NCBI RefSeq assembly: GCF_947507565.1
Contig: NC_089175.1
Location: forward strand, 4,577,733 to 4,641,732
DNA: 64,000 bases
Direction: 5' to 3'
Origin: Oscarella lobularis
Lineage: Eukaryota; Porifera; Homoscleromorpha; Homosclerophorida; Oscarellidae
The notes under the pieces were generated by a model, which worked only from the letters and a program-made list of their open reading frames with translations, had not been told where the DNA came from and did not search any database. Positions 22,540-33,918 of this stretch are shown piece after piece. Each line of letters opens with the position of its first letter. The first letter of the stretch is position 1. Position numbers and translations under genes: made by a program.

Positions 22540-23076
22540 CTGAGGCGGATCGAGGCACTGTTTTAGAGACAGAGATTTCTACCGTGTTGGCGTACGCTTT
22601 GGATGACTGAACGAATTACTGGTAGCCAGGCGTTCTTTCCGTCGAGTACGCAGGTCTTCTGGCTATAGCAATATTACATGCCACTGCTGCCACTGACACT
22701 AAGACATGACGGAAGCGCGTGAGCTGTGATCTGGGCGATCCTGAGCTACAGTAGAACTAAAGGGACCCCGAAACGACACGTTTGCCTTACGATAAACTAA
22801 AAATTACCCCGCTCGTTCTGTGTGATCCAGAGCTTCACTATGCATGGGCGCGATGAGGCGCGATGGTGTTTTCTCTTGTCTCGCTTCCACGACTTCGCCA
22901 CCGAATAGCTTGCCGCTTCCCGCGAAAGGAACAGGAACGGGGTGAACGTCGGTACACGATGGGCCCGAGTGGAGACAGTTGTCGGCAGAGAGTAGAGCCC
23001 CTCTCGGCTGTCACATGAGCAGTTAATTAGTATTTACTAACACGCACCACATAGCGCACATAGCCATATAATAAAT
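22540..23076. other. intergenic, no gene seen
   Basis: About 0.5 kb between the last GPCR copy and the relic of the 5975-type gene. No supported frame or repeat was recognised. Confidence 0.45.
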
Positions 23077-23163
23077 TAACTTCCACGTGCAGGAAATTGA
23101 TCAAAAAATCAACTCCGTCATTGTTCTGAATTTGACTCAGAAGCAGCAGCCGGATGTTAATCT
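23077..23163 (+). pseudogene. relic of the 5975-7730 gene (part of exon 4)
   Basis: About 85 bp corresponding to the third extracellular stretch of the gene at 5975 (its FRVQGIDRQVDVTVVLNST region): matching segments are TAACTTCCACGTGCAG, GAAATTGATC and CTGAATTTGACTCAGAAGCAG. It lies just beyond the 3' end of the minus-strand gene at 23165, repeating the convergent arrangement of 5975-7730 with 7773-8213. This shows that the pair was duplicated as a block. Confidence 0.8.
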
Positions 23164-23164
23164 C

Positions 23165-23929
23165 TCAATTCTCCATTATCTTTAGAATAGCCTCAAGCAC
23201 ACGTAAGCGAGCACGCAAATGCGGCAGGCAAACGAAATAGAAAATAACAGCAGCAATCAGAATGATGCCAGCAGAGGCACCCAGAATGCCACCAAGAATG
23301 ACCTTCCAGCCTACAATAGAACAAAGCTCAATGAATACTACAGCTGTAGAGCAGAAATGATCTGTAAGCAAGCCGATAGGCTATCAACTTGACTAAATAT
23401 GAAAAAAATTCCTATTTCAAATGTACACATACCATCATCACTGTCTCGTCTTCCCGGTCCACATCCAGAACACGTCTTTCCGTCTTCCGAAAAATTCTCT
23501 AGTTAATATCAATGAACACAGGCTGGTAATTACCTTTCAGAGTAGAACAAGAGACGGTCCAGTTTCTCGTTTTGTATTTTTCCGACATTTCCAAGGCCCC
23601 AATGTAGACTTTCATCTTATTTTGAATGTAGTCCGCCACGCTCATAAGACATGAGACTGAGCACTTGTTTTTTGCACTCGCGGTTACGTTGCACCATGTA
23701 AGGAGGTCCTCCGTATCGCTGTCGTATACGCTAGCAGAGGTAATTCCGCAGTCAGATATATTTTTGAAGGACGTCCTCAATAGAACGACGTCGTTATTGC
23801 CGATGACGAGGTCCCCGTTCTCGTGTAAGGCGTCGATTTCTACACCCATATAGTTACAAACGGAATGAGCAAAAACTTGGCATGACGCCATGTACCGAAA
23901 ACTGGGGGCTCTCCCGAACATTGATGATC
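23165..23929 (-). CDS. single Ig-like-domain membrane protein (start unresolved)
   Basis: Exons supported on the minus strand: 23929-23534 (extracellular domain, 396 nt), 23498-23433 (short stalk, DGKTCSGCGPGRRD) and 23310-23165 (TM helix ILGGILGASAGIILIAAVIF and a short basic tail); all junctions are phase 1. The extracellular exon has several Cys (ASCQVF, SVCNY, ISDCGI, WCNVT, KCSVSC, SCST) and N-glycosylation sites, resembling the domain of the 4509-5168 gene. A hydrophobic first exon with an ATG lies a little upstream (MSEPVSKSGAFFLICALAQ near 24034) but I could not join it in phase, so the N-terminus is open. Relative of the truncated copy at 7773-8213. Confidence 0.6.
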
Positions 23930-24245
23930 CTGCACTGGCGAACGAGAGCGTGACCCTACAAGTGGGGTTTGTGCGAGAGCGCAAATAAGAAAGAATGCTC
24001 CGCTCTTTGAAACAGGCTCCGACATAGAATATAGTAGATTCCTTCGAAAGAGCGCATGCGCGCATCTCGCCAACTGTGACCAGAGACGTGGTGAAACGAA
24101 AAAACGCTCAAGACGAGCTGGAGTGCAGTCACTTCAAGACGGAGAAACCGACATCCCACTTCGTGTTTTTTTTTTATAGCCCTGTATCAACATCTTGTAT
24201 TTATACATGCACTGTTGAGGGACTTCATCCCTCCATGATGTTCCT

Positions 24246-24760
24246 ACCTAAGCGGAAGTGTACGTTGGAAAGACATTCCAAATTCGCGCTAAAACTCGTT
24301 CAGGGGTGGAGTTGTCAAAGATTCTTTTCACGTGACCTTCCACAGCTAGTTTACGCTCGTACAAGTCCTAAAAGAAGAATGATCAAAACGACTTTTCGTT
24401 TGATGCAAAAATGTGACGGTTTCCACTTCGGCGTCAAGTGTGGGAACGATAAACGAAACTACAAAAAAATGGGGGCCCCCTGTAACGATATTATCAGAAA
24501 GCGGCTGGGATACTGCAATGTAAAGTTTGCATGCCCTAGTAACGCTAAATGAGATGTCCAGCCGTACGGAAATCGTCCAAGCTTCTCTTCTCACTCCATA
24601 TGCAAATTCTGAATCCGCTTCCCAACGGTTCTAAAGTTTCTGAAAAAGGTGAATCCAAAGATTCCACAGTACTGTAGCCGTTCTAAGGCGAAGAGTCTGC
24701 TCAAACGAACGTAATTTCGATGAAGTGCATGCGTAGTCGGAGGTGTCGAACAGAGATCCC
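24246..24760. repeat. dispersed repeat, copy 2
   Basis: Second copy of the ~0.5-kb repeat at 12210-12760, in the same orientation, moderately diverged. It lies upstream of the membrane-protein gene at 23165-23929. No convincing terminal repeats or coding frame. Confidence 0.65.
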
Positions 24761-25189
24761 GTAGGCAAACGAAAGCCTGCCGCAATGAGCTGCAATGGTA
24801 GCTCATGAACGATCAGTGACCATCAAAACCGCACGCCGTTCCCCTATATTCGTAAATTCAAAGCAGAACCGGCAGAGCCATTACACTTTCACATGAAGGA
24901 TACACTAGTATAATCTGTCGCACCTCTTGTGAGTCAACAGCGACTGCATAACAAGTCACTGAGAGTCCTACTGAGAAGTCGGGGACCCCATCAGACAACT
25001 GATAAGAAATTTCAATAATCTACTGTGGATCACTATCAATGCTTACCCCACTGAGACCACAGTACACTGATCTCGATTGGCATGTGCCACTTTCCAGTAC
25101 CGGTAGGTCACTGCTGGTCCATTGTTTCTACATATATTGCATGTGGTATTAACTAATTACCGGTAAAGCAATTCAAGATAACATCCTAT
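24761..25189. other. intergenic, no gene seen
   Basis: Non-coding stretch downstream of HINFP (its 3' UTR and beyond). No open frame or repeat was supported. Confidence 0.45.
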
Positions 25190-26801
25190 TTAGTTAGTTG
25201 ATACTGCATCCAATAGCTCACAGCAAGCTGTCTCTGACAGCATTTCCAGATTGGTCAGCTGCTGCTGTTCATTTGGAGACAGGTCAACCCCTGCGGCGGC
25301 GGAAGCCGCCACCAGCGGTGTACCGGACGCCAAGTGGAGTGACTCGAAACGTACAGTCTGAAGTCGATGGAATCCGTCCGCATTTTCAACGTATCGAAAG
25401 CGCGTATGTCCCGGTGGAAGTTTGAAATCGTGCACGTTGACGAGATGCGTGCTCAGCGTCCCACCGTGGCAGAAGATGCGCTCGCACATGTGACACTGAT
25501 AGAGAGGTACGTTCTCGGGGCCTGTCTATAGAGCAAAGCACTCGAATCAAGGCCAAGACGAAGAGCTATTAGAATGACGTACTTGGTGCTGGAGGCGAAA
25601 GTGAGCGCGAAACGTGGGTGCACAGCGGAACGTTTGAGAGCACTGGGGACACTTGTACGGATCCAGAAGACTGTGCGTGTCCTTGTGACGTTTCAGGTCA
25701 CTTGCAGTCTTAGAGCTGGGGGAGGGAGAAGAAAATCAATAATTCTTCAGTCGGTCAGTGTATTGGGGGAAAGAGAGGCATCTTACCTGAAATTGCATAT
25801 GTCGCAAGAGTAGGGACGTTTCTCCGAGTGCCGATGAGCGACGTGACGCCGAAGCGCGGACGTCGTCGGACACGTCATGGGACAGAGATGACACTTGTAG
25901 CGACTCACTAACAACAATCCAGACATAAGAGAAAATCTGCACACATTCAGGATTCTCATTACCGTGTTGATTCATGTGATCGCGAAGAAGTCTTTCCGAC
26001 GGAAGACGTTTGAGACAGTGAGAACATTGATAGCAGGCTTCTATAACAAAGCAATCATCAATAGAGAAAAATCAATCACGAGTCTCGCCATCTATAGACG
26101 CTTGACGAATGTAGTGATCTCTCAGTTTCGTCTTGCACGAAAAGAGAGCGCCGCACGTTGGACAGGCGACCGCTTTCTTATGCGTGTGAACCGTACAATG
26201 ACCCTTCAGCTTGTGCTTGTCCTTAGCAACAGAATTGCAATCTAAAAAAAATTATTTTAATTATTTATTTCAGAGTCAATTAATCAAATTTTTATTTTAT
26301 TTATTTATTTATTTATTTACCTTTCCAGAGACATTTGAGTATGGATTTTCCATCTTCCGTTTGATCGTGTGGCGCCTTCAATCCGTGCTCCTCCACGTGA
26401 CTATAAAACGAGTTGGGACAGTAGAACTGTTCGCCGCAGTCCCTCCAATGACAGACGAGAATTTCGCCGATCGGCGGAACGAGATTTCGCGTTTCGTCGC
26501 CGTAACTGCAAACGGTGAGATTCTCTTTCGCCTGAACGCGACGTCCTTCTTCCTTGATGTAGGCGTGATACGGATGGAAGGAGACGTGGAGAAGGAGCTG
26601 GAGTGGCGAGTCGGTTTCGTACGGGCAGTCTTTCCACAGGCATCCCATCGTCTCTCCCGGATAGGCGGCGTGGAGGGATTCGTCGCTTCGCGGCGGCCAA
26701 TTCGGGTGGAGGTGACGCGAGTGCTCGCGAACGTGCGCGCAGAGAGCGTCGCGCGTGTCGCACTTCGTCGTGCAGTCGTCCCACTCGCAGGCGAGTGACA
26801 T
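25190..26801 (-). CDS. HINFP: histone H4 transcription factor, C2H2 zinc-finger protein (6 exons)
   Basis: A nuclear DNA-binding protein of the HINFP/MIZF family, which in vertebrates activates histone H4 genes at the G1/S transition. Exons (minus): 26801-26321, 26241-26107, 26040-25963, 25907-25787, 25715-25583, 25525-25190; sum 1284 nt, 427 aa. C2H2 fingers follow each other along the protein, beginning [31 protein letters not shown], then [61 protein letters not shown]...H and [10 protein letters not shown]...H. The final finger is followed by the family signature [20 protein letters not shown] and RFESLHL, which matches the PSGHxRFRY...DGYMRLQ...RYES block of vertebrate HINFP. The acidic/Glu-rich C-terminal tail of vertebrate proteins is absent; the protein ends about 45 residues later. 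It is divergent with the acylphosphatase gene. Confidence 0.93.
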
Positions 26802-26871
26802 CTTTTTGCGCCCTTCCAGCTGTCAGTCCGGGAACGCTTGGCGCGCACGCGTGTTTAGGCCGACGACGAAA
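26802..26871. promoter_or_regulatory. 70-bp bidirectional promoter/5' UTR region
   Basis: Only 70 bp separate the start codons of HINFP (-) and acylphosphatase (+). Both 5' UTRs and core promoters must sit here or overlap the first coding exons. No TATA box is visible and the stretch is GC-rich, as in other housekeeping bidirectional promoters. Confidence 0.75.
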
Positions 26872-27379
26872 ATGGCCGAGAAAGCGCTCGTAAGAGCGCT
26901 CAATTTTGAAGTATTCGGAAAGGTTCAAGGTAAATCTTGAAAAGCTATTTGTCTAAAGTAAGGTTTTCGCTCTAGGCGTGTTTTTTCGTAAGGTGGGATC
27001 GACCGTTCGTCTTTTCCGTCACGTAACGCCTCTATTTTCTCATTTAGAACACGCAAGAAACGGCTAGGAAACTTGGCTTAGTGGGCTGGGTGCGGAATAC
27101 GGAGAAGGGAACCGTTGTTGGAGTGATACAGGGACCGGACGAAAAACTCCAGAAAATGTAATCTTTTTGCGTCACATATATCAAATTCTACAGATATTCT
27201 TTTAATTAAGGAAATCTTGGCTAAAGGAAGTCGGAAGCCCGCGTTCAAAAATCGAAAGATGCGAATTTAGCGAAAGTGACGTCACTACGGATAGAGACGA
27301 TTTTAGCATTATAGGAAGGGGCGGACATTTGAAAGTTTACGAAAAGGGACGCGGCACTCATAAGACTAAATGCAAATAA
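26872..27379 (+). CDS. acylphosphatase (4 exons)
   Basis: Small cytosolic enzyme that hydrolyses acyl-phosphates. Exons: 26872-26929, 26977-26993 (a 17-nt microexon), 27048-27157, 27211-27379; sum 354 nt, 117 aa. It contains the family signature: [20 protein letters not shown] with the catalytic Arg (FFRK), then [14 protein letters not shown] with the catalytic Asn (WVRN), and [13 protein letters not shown]. The catalytic loop is split around the microexon. The protein is longer than the usual ~99 residues, with a basic C-terminal extension ([19 protein letters not shown]). Confidence 0.95.
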
Positions 27380-27858
27380 CCTAATTAATTATTTATGATA
27401 TATCGATACATGATTTTACTTATTAGCAGAATTGCTAAATAAATATTGTCTGGTGAAACGTGCTCAGGCTATTATAACGAAAATGTCACTTCTGATCCTA
27501 CTGTCCCTGAGAGACATGAGGTGCTGCGCAGAAAAAAAGTGAGCACCCAACATCACATTTCTTATAAGTCATATGATGAGAAACTCTCTTTTTTCTGCAC
27601 GGAGGCGCTTCAGTACCATCTGGTGCCGCTCGCTCAAATTTTATGCAAATCTAATAATCTAATTAGCTGAACGAGATCCCGAAATACTTCTAAAATAGCT
27701 GGCTTAGATTTCTAGAAATCGAATCCTCGCATCTAACGATCCTCCCGTCGATTCAGACTGAACCAACTAATTCGATTACCACAAACCAATCATCGCGTTC
27801 GTCTACGTACTAAAAACATTCCTTACGTGTTGCTCCACCCGTATTCTTTGCCCTCGGA
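27380..27858. other. intergenic and YHYH gene 5' flank
   Basis: Non-coding. The part from about 27600 is similar to the 5' flank of the second YHYH gene (29250-29620): both contain ATGCAAATCTAAT and an AACCAACTAATTCGATTA box about 100 bp before the start codon, so the promoter was duplicated with the gene. Confidence 0.6.
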
Positions 27859-29036
27859 ATGCTCGCTTTCTTCGCTCTCTCCGCTCTCCTCGCCACGACG
27901 ACGGCGCTCTCGTGCGCCGATCTCGGTCTCATATCGGGCGGCAATCCGAAAACGACGACGGTTCAATCGTATTCGGGCACGTCGCCTCAAACGTCGTCGA
28001 TCACGTGGAGCGCTTCGTCGACGACCGACTCGTCGCTTACGAGCACAGTCACCTGCGCCGAAGGCACGGGAGACAACAGCGACAAACTCGTCATCACGAG
28101 CACGGGCGTTCCCGCCCATCGCGTGGGCGATTTTCCCATGCGCTTCGACACGACAGGAAACGGGCACAACGACAATCCGAACACGATTGCCGAGCAATCG
28201 TTCTCGTGGACGCTGCCGAAGAATCCTCAAATCAAATCGAGATTTCCCGAGTCGATTCTCGAGAACAGCAACGCTCTGCCTCTGGGTCCCATTGGGTTCG
28301 CTTTGAACGGCGTTCCCCTCTTTAACCCGTTCAATTCGGGAAAGGAGGACGCCGTCTCGCGGGACAGTTCCGGGTACGAGGTCATGGATCTCTGTCACGG
28401 GCATCCCGACATGCACGGACGTTATCACTATCATTATCAAGAGCAAACCGACGGGTGTCTGTTCGGTTCGATGAATGCACAAATTGTCGCGGAAGCTGGG
28501 AAGAGATCGCCTAAGATCGGCTACGCTTTTGACGGAATAGCGATCTATGGACCGTTGGGGAAGGACGGCGTTGCGCCGACGGATTTGGATAAGTGCAATG
28601 GGAGAATGGATACCGATTTGGGGCAATACGTCTATCACACTACCGATGGAAAGGCGCCCTATATCATTGGATGCTATAGATATCGTGCCACTCGCTCTGG
28701 TGAGTAATGAGTTTTGAACACAGGACTGTGCCATAGATTGAGATTGCACAGTTCCTGATTTTAGAGATAAATTTAATATTGATTTTTATTTAGGTCCACC
28801 TCCTGTAGTAGTACAGACTCAGGCTCCTACTCAGGCGCCCACTCAGCCGCCTACTGACTCGCTAGGTGCAACTGGAGGAGACACTGAAAAAATCACGGAA
28901 CGGTCAACATCTCAAGGTTTGCCGTTTACGGTTCCAACTTCGATGTAGCAGATCTGATCTATGTTTTTTAGCGGTGGTTGCTATGCCGGCGTTGATTACG
29001 ACTGTTCTGGCTCTCGCCTTTCGCCTGTTGGCTTAG
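27859..29036 (+). CDS. secreted/anchored YHYH-domain protein (3 exons)
   Basis: A 342-aa protein with the YHYH domain (PF14240-type), of unknown biochemical role. Exons: 27859-28699, 28794-28916, 28972-29036; sum 1029 nt. A signal peptide (MLAFFALSALLATTTALS) precedes a Ser/Thr-rich N-terminal part. The domain core shows GPIGFALNGVPLFNP, DLCHGHPD, YHYHYQ (first Tyr near residue 189), CLFGS, IGYAFDGIAIYGP and YVYHTTDGKAPYIIGC. Exon 2 encodes a Pro/Thr/Gln-rich linker, and exon 3 ends in a hydrophobic stretch with no tail (AVVAMPALITTVLALAFRL), fitting a GPI signal or C-terminal anchor. It is the parent-type gene for the broken copy at 29622 and three 3' fragments in the SDR array. Confidence 0.85.
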
Positions 29037-29621
29037 ACGTCTCTAACAATGAATTCTTATCTGTGATTTTTTTATTTTGTTAGTCTCGTCGACGTCTTGA
29101 GTATTTTTTGAGCGATTCTTTTCTAAACACGCTTATTTATCTTTGGCTATCTCCTCTCTCCCTAATCCTCCACTGCTTAGACATCTGCATCATTGCACCT
29201 CCTAAGAGACGATCGGACGCGAGTCTCTGTTTTCTTTATTGCAGGGAGGTGCCACCCTGGACCATCCGTACTACCTGGTGCCGCCGGCACTAATGTTATG
29301 CAAATCTAATATAAGCTCTCTCGAGGGCCGAGAAATCTTTTTGAACAACCCGTCAAAGGACGCGGATCTTTGGTACGTAGCTTGCTCGTGAGCAGAGAGT
29401 GTCATTTCCTGGATGAAGAGCGTGGACGAGACACAGGCTCAGACTTCCAAGTTATAAGTCAAATCCTTGCAGCTATTCTCGACTTTTCGGGCCGCTAAGA
29501 CGCGCCCCGCGTCCAACATCGATGTTATTCAGACAAAACCAACTAATTCGATTATATTGCAAGCCAATCGTTTTTAGGCATTCCCATCCCAACCCGTATC
29601 ACCCCCGCCTCGAATCGCCCC

Positions 29622-30722
29622 ATGCTCGCTTTCTTCGCTCTCTCCGCTCTCCTCACCACGACGACGGCGCTCTCGTGCGCCGATCTCGGTCTCATATCGG
29701 GCGGCAATCCGAAAACAACGACGGTTCAATCGTATTCGGGCACGTCGCCTCAAACGTCGACGATCACGTGGAGCGCTTCGTCGACGACCGACGCGTCGCT
29801 AACGAGCACGATCGCCTGCGCCGAAGGCACGGGAGACGACAGCGACAAGCTCGTCATTACGAGCACGGGAGTTCCCGCCCATCGCGTGGGCGAATTTCCG
29901 ATGCGCTTCGACACGACCGGAAGCGGACGCAACGACAATCCGAATACGATTGCCGAGCAATCGTACAGGTGGACATTGCCGAAGAATCCTCAAATAAAAG
30001 CCCAATTTCCCGAATCGATTCTCGAGAACGGCGACGCTCTGCCCCTGGGTCCCATTGGGTTCGCTTTGAACGGCGTTCCTCTCTATAACCCGTTCAATAT
30101 ACAAAAGGAGGACGCCGTCTCGCGGGACAGTTCTGGGTACGAGGTCATGGATCTCTGTCACGGGCATCCCGACGAGCGCGGTAGCTATCATTATCATTAT
30201 CAAGAGGAAACCGACGGGTGTCTGTTCGGTTCGATGAATGCACAAATCGTCGCGGAAGCTGGGAAAAGATCGCCTAAGATCGGCTACGCTTTTGACGGGA
30301 TACCAGTCTATGGACCGTTGGGGAAGGACGGCGTTGCGCCGACGGATTTGGATAAGTGCAATGGGATACCGATTTGGGGCAATACGTTTATCATACTACC
30401 AACGGAAAGGCGCCCTATATCATAGGATGCTATAGATATCAGTACACTCCTACTAGTGAGTGTATTGGGTTTTAGCAATAAATATATAACGGGTTTATAT
30501 TTAGACATGGGTCCACCTCCTCCCGGAGGCCGTCCTCAGCCCCAGCAGCCCACTGAAGGGAACACCCAAAAAGTCGGCGACGGGTCTACACCGACCTCTC
30601 AAGGTTATTGGTTACCATTTTACCTTCGATTTAGTCTTATTTCTGTTTTTAGCGGTGGTTGCTATGCCAGCGTTGTTTGTGTCACTGTTCTGGCTCTCAT
30701 CTTTCGCCTGTTGGCTATCTAA
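29622..30722 (+). pseudogene. second YHYH-domain gene, frameshifted
   Basis: Close tandem duplicate of the gene at 27859 with the same three-exon layout. It is open through the YHYH motif (SYHYHYQEE) and GYAFDGIPVYGP. Then, relative to the first gene, 7 nt are missing right after DLDKCNG (near 30366), which shifts the frame before the conserved C-terminal YVYH...GC block. Exon 2 codes a Pro-rich linker (MGPPPPGGRPQPQQPTEGN). Exon 3 carries 2 extra nt in the hydrophobic anchor relative to the three fragments downstream. The product, if made, would lack the end of the domain and the anchor. Confidence 0.75.
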
Positions 30723-30980
30723 TTGTGACGTCTTATTTATTTGCTGTTTAGTTCAGTCGACGATCTGAGTACTGTACCATATTTTATCTACAATCCGTGA
30801 TTTTATATAGATTATTGTATTTTGTCGATTGTAGTGATTGAGAAATCAAAACCGTCTCTGAGGTCGGGCGCTCGCTTTCTCTTAGAGTCTGAGATGGATG
30901 ACTTACTGATCAGATCATTGATCTATGATCAGCGGATGATCAGCTGGAGCTGTCTATACGGGATGCCGAGTTGCCGACAG

Positions 30981-31007
30981 TGAGTCACAGTGAATCACAG
31001 TGAGTCA
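30981..31007. promoter_or_regulatory. cluster of AP-1-like TGAGTCA sites before SDR copy A
   Basis: TGAGTCA at 30981 and 31001 with a one-base variant (TGAATCA) at 30991, spaced 10 bp, 20-50 bp before the start codon. The same element precedes other array copies: 34751 and 34761 (C), 48943, 48953 and 48972 (I), 32574 (B), 50590 (J). TGAGTCA is the binding site of AP-1/bZIP factors; function here is inferred. Confidence 0.5.
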
Positions 31008-31027
31008 CTCACTCACTACTACGCAAC

Positions 31028-32365
31028 ATGGGCTCGTCACTCTCGTATCCCGAAGTCGATTTGGCCGGCAAGGTGGCCATCGTGACGGGCGGCAATACAG
31101 GAATAGGTTACGAAACAGGCAAGGCTTTCGCCAGGATGGGAGCTCGCGTCATTTTGGCGTGCCGATCGGAGGAAAGAGCGACCGAGGTCGGTGTTTTGAT
31201 CGTCCGTTGCTAGCTAGATCACGTGTGCAGCGTGCGCGAACACCTCGTTCTGCAGGCGATCGCGAAAATGCGAAGCGAACTGGCCGAAGCGAAGCCCGTG
31301 TCGGGAGAAGATATCAACGTCGAATTCATAGCACTCGATTTGTCTTCGCTCGCGTCGGCACGAGACTTCGCCAAGGCCTTCTTGGCGCGACGTCTTCCGC
31401 TTCATCTGCTCGTTCTCAATGCAGGAATCGCAATGATCAATCCCTTACGTAATTAATATTTACTAATTAATTAATTAATTAAATTTTTTAAGAGCTGACT
31501 GATGATGGGTTGGAGAAACATTTTCAAGTCAATTACCTCGGTCATCTCTTGATCATACTTCACTTGCTCGAGCTCCTCAGTTCCAGTGGTCCGGACGTCC
31601 GCGTCATATCTGTGTCGTCAGCTGTGTACAAATCCGGCACTCTCGATTTGACGAACATGGACGGTTCCAAATCATATGGCAGAGTGAAGTTTTATGGAAA
31701 CTCGAAGCTCTATCAGGTAAACGCATTGTCTCTAATGAACCCAACCCTGATTGATTCTTTGAAGATCATGATGACGTTTTATCTTCAAAAGAAGCTTTCT
31801 GACAGCGGAATAGCATTCTCGTGTCTTAATCCTGGCTTAGTAAACGCTTGGCATGCAACCTAAGAGGTACACATTTCAATCGTTTAGGTTAAAACAGAGG
31901 CAACGAGATCGTTTGAAGATTCCAGGCTTTTAACGACACTAGTGAAAGCAACTCATGCACTCGGTACATTAGAGATATTATTGATACATAGATCATGCTA
32001 ACTACTTACCGGTTGTTTTTAACAGGTGTGGCACGAAGTGCAGCGAAGGGAGCTGCGACGTCAATTAACGCTGCAGTCAATCCTGAATTTGCCAATGGAA
32101 AAGCACTATTCTTTGAAAGCTGCAAACCTACTGGTGTCAAAAGTCTTGCAAGGTGCGCCGTTTGCATATACGAGTCTTCATCCTATCGACGTTCCCTTTC
32201 TCTCCGTGGTCTAGAGACGAGACTCGTCACGAAGAGTTATGGACGTACAGTATCGAGTTATTGCGCAAGTACATCGACGACGAATGCGCCACTAAGCTGA
32301 CTGACATGGGTCTGACGATTTCGTCGTCTGAGGCGGCCGAGAGCCTGGACAATCAAGACGATTAA
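31028..32365 (+). CDS. short-chain dehydrogenase copy A (type 1), WWOX/RDH-like
   Basis: NAD(P)-dependent oxidoreductase of the classical SDR family, closest in layout to the WWOX and retinol-dehydrogenase groups but without WW domains. Exons: 31028-31186, 31256-31448, 31493-31716, 31765-31839, 31888-31963, 32026-32152, 32215-32365; sum 1005 nt, 334 aa. Cofactor motif TGGNTGIG at residues 20-27, ACRS after beta-2, LNAG near 107, catalytic Ser in VSVSS (about 157-160), and the YxxxK pair in YGNSK (Tyr about 185, Lys about 189). The C-terminal part has [15 protein letters not shown] and ALFFESC, typical of WWOX/RDH proteins. The TAA seen after HAT lies in intron 4, because the exon ends at LNPGL before GTAAAC, so it is not a lesion. 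No signal peptide; substrate unknown (retinoid, steroid or another lipid alcohol). Confidence 0.88.
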
Positions 32366-32596
32366 TTGAAGACGGAGAAAAAGACGATTCTTGGAACCGA
32401 ATATATGCATCACCTAAAAAATTACAGTAGTCGTTGTGCCTTTGCTTACTTCTCTCCATATTTATCCACTGCATGCTCAGCATCAGCGTTGATTTTATTA
32501 TATCCCATCGAAAGTGTCTTTGTCATTGTGTTTTGAGTTGAACAGAATATAGTCAATACGGGTGTCGAGATAGTGAGTCACGGTCTCATTTGCAGC

Positions 32597-33918
32597 ATGG
32601 GGGCTTCGCTCTCGTATCCCGAAGTCGATTTGGCCGGCAAGGTGGCTATTGTGACGGGCGGAAATACCGGAATAGGCTACGAAACAGGCAAGGCTCTCGC
32701 CAGGATGGGAGCTCGCGTCATTCTGGCGTGTCGATCGGAAGAGAGAGCCACAGAGGTCGGTCCAACCGTCACTGCTAGACCCCGCGTACATCGTGCACGA
32801 TCCTCGCACTTTGCAGGCGATCAAGAAAATGCGAAGCGAGCTGGCCGAAGCGAAGCCCGTATCGGGAGAGAATATCAACGTCGAGTTTATGGCACTCGAT
32901 CTGGCTTCTCTCGCGTCGGCACGAGACTTTGCCAAGGCCTACTTGGCGCGAAATCTGCCGCTTCATCTGCTCATTCTCAACGCAGGAATGGCAATGCTTC
33001 CCTTACGTATCTATTTATCTATATTAAATAATTAATTATTAATTTTCGTGTTGCTAAGAGCTGACTGATGACGGGTTGGAGAAACATTTTCAAGTCAATT
33101 ACTTGAGTCATCTCTTGATCTTACTGCACTTGCTCGAGCTGCTCAGCTCCAGTGGTCCCGACGTTCGCGTCATATCCGTGTCGTCAGATGGATACGAATA
33201 CGGCACTCTCGATTTGAAAAACATGGACGGTTCCGAGTCATATGGCAGAATGAAGTTTTATGGAAACTCGAAGCTCTATCAAGTAAGCACATCGACACAC
33301 CTCTTGGACACACACAAAATTTGCTTCGTTCTTCGAAGATTATGATGACGTTGTATCTTCAAAAGAAGCTTAGTGAGATAGCATTCTTTTGTCTTCATCC
33401 TGGCAAGGTAAAACAACTTTCCAAGCTAAGAGGTATTATTAATTATTTGTTCATCTAGGTGAGCACCGAGATAGCACGAGGAATGAGCGATTCTACGTTT
33501 CTGATGGTGATGGCCAAAATATTTGTAGCAATGGGTACAGTAGGATATCGATTGATCGATTGATAAGACGTCTTATTTCTGAATAGGACGAAGTCCAGAA
33601 AAGGGAGCTGCAACGTCGATCAATGCCGCAGTCAATCCGGCATTTGCTAACGAAAAGGCACTTTATTTTGAAGACTGCAAACCTGTTGTTCTCCATAGCC
33701 TTGCAAAGTGCGCTCTCACAACTATCACGAGCCTTTGCCCCAATGTCCCTTTCTCTCCACCTAGAAACGAGACTCATCACGAACAGTTATGGGAGTACAG
33801 CATCAAGTTATTGCGCAAGTTTATCGATGACGATTGCGCTTCTAAGTTGACTGACATGGGTCTGACGATCTCGTCGTCGTCGGAGGCCGCTGCGAGCCCT
33901 GGCGACGAAGACAATTGA
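32597..33918 (+). CDS. short-chain dehydrogenase copy B (type 2)
   Basis: Exons: 32597-32755, 32817-33006, 33059-33282, 33339-33407, 33459-33534, 33587-33707, 33765-33918; sum 993 nt, 330 aa. Type 2 features: [10 protein letters not shown] start, [17 protein letters not shown], exon 4 shorter by two codons ([15 protein letters not shown]), exon 5 [20 protein letters not shown] and C-terminus [14 protein letters not shown]. The catalytic [13 protein letters not shown] and YGNSK motifs are all present. The 3' exon pair also reads through in frame without splicing, so the last intron may be optional. Next to copy A, with only 231 bp between them. Confidence 0.87.

Noticed and set aside
26378-26928. 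Arg/Ser-rich minus-strand frames of 150-175 codons
   Set aside because: Overlapping frames of HINFP exon 1; only the frame with C2H2 fingers is supported.
27823-28749. 308-codon minus-strand open frame rich in Arg
   Set aside because: It is antisense to YHYH exon 1, which has signal peptide, domain motifs and splice sites; the antisense frame is a GC-bias shadow. The same holds for 29799-30245.
31832-31863. Stop codon in SDR copy A after AWHAT
   Set aside because: Alignment with copies F and H shows exon 4 ends before GTAAAC, so the TAA is intronic and copy A is not broken by it.
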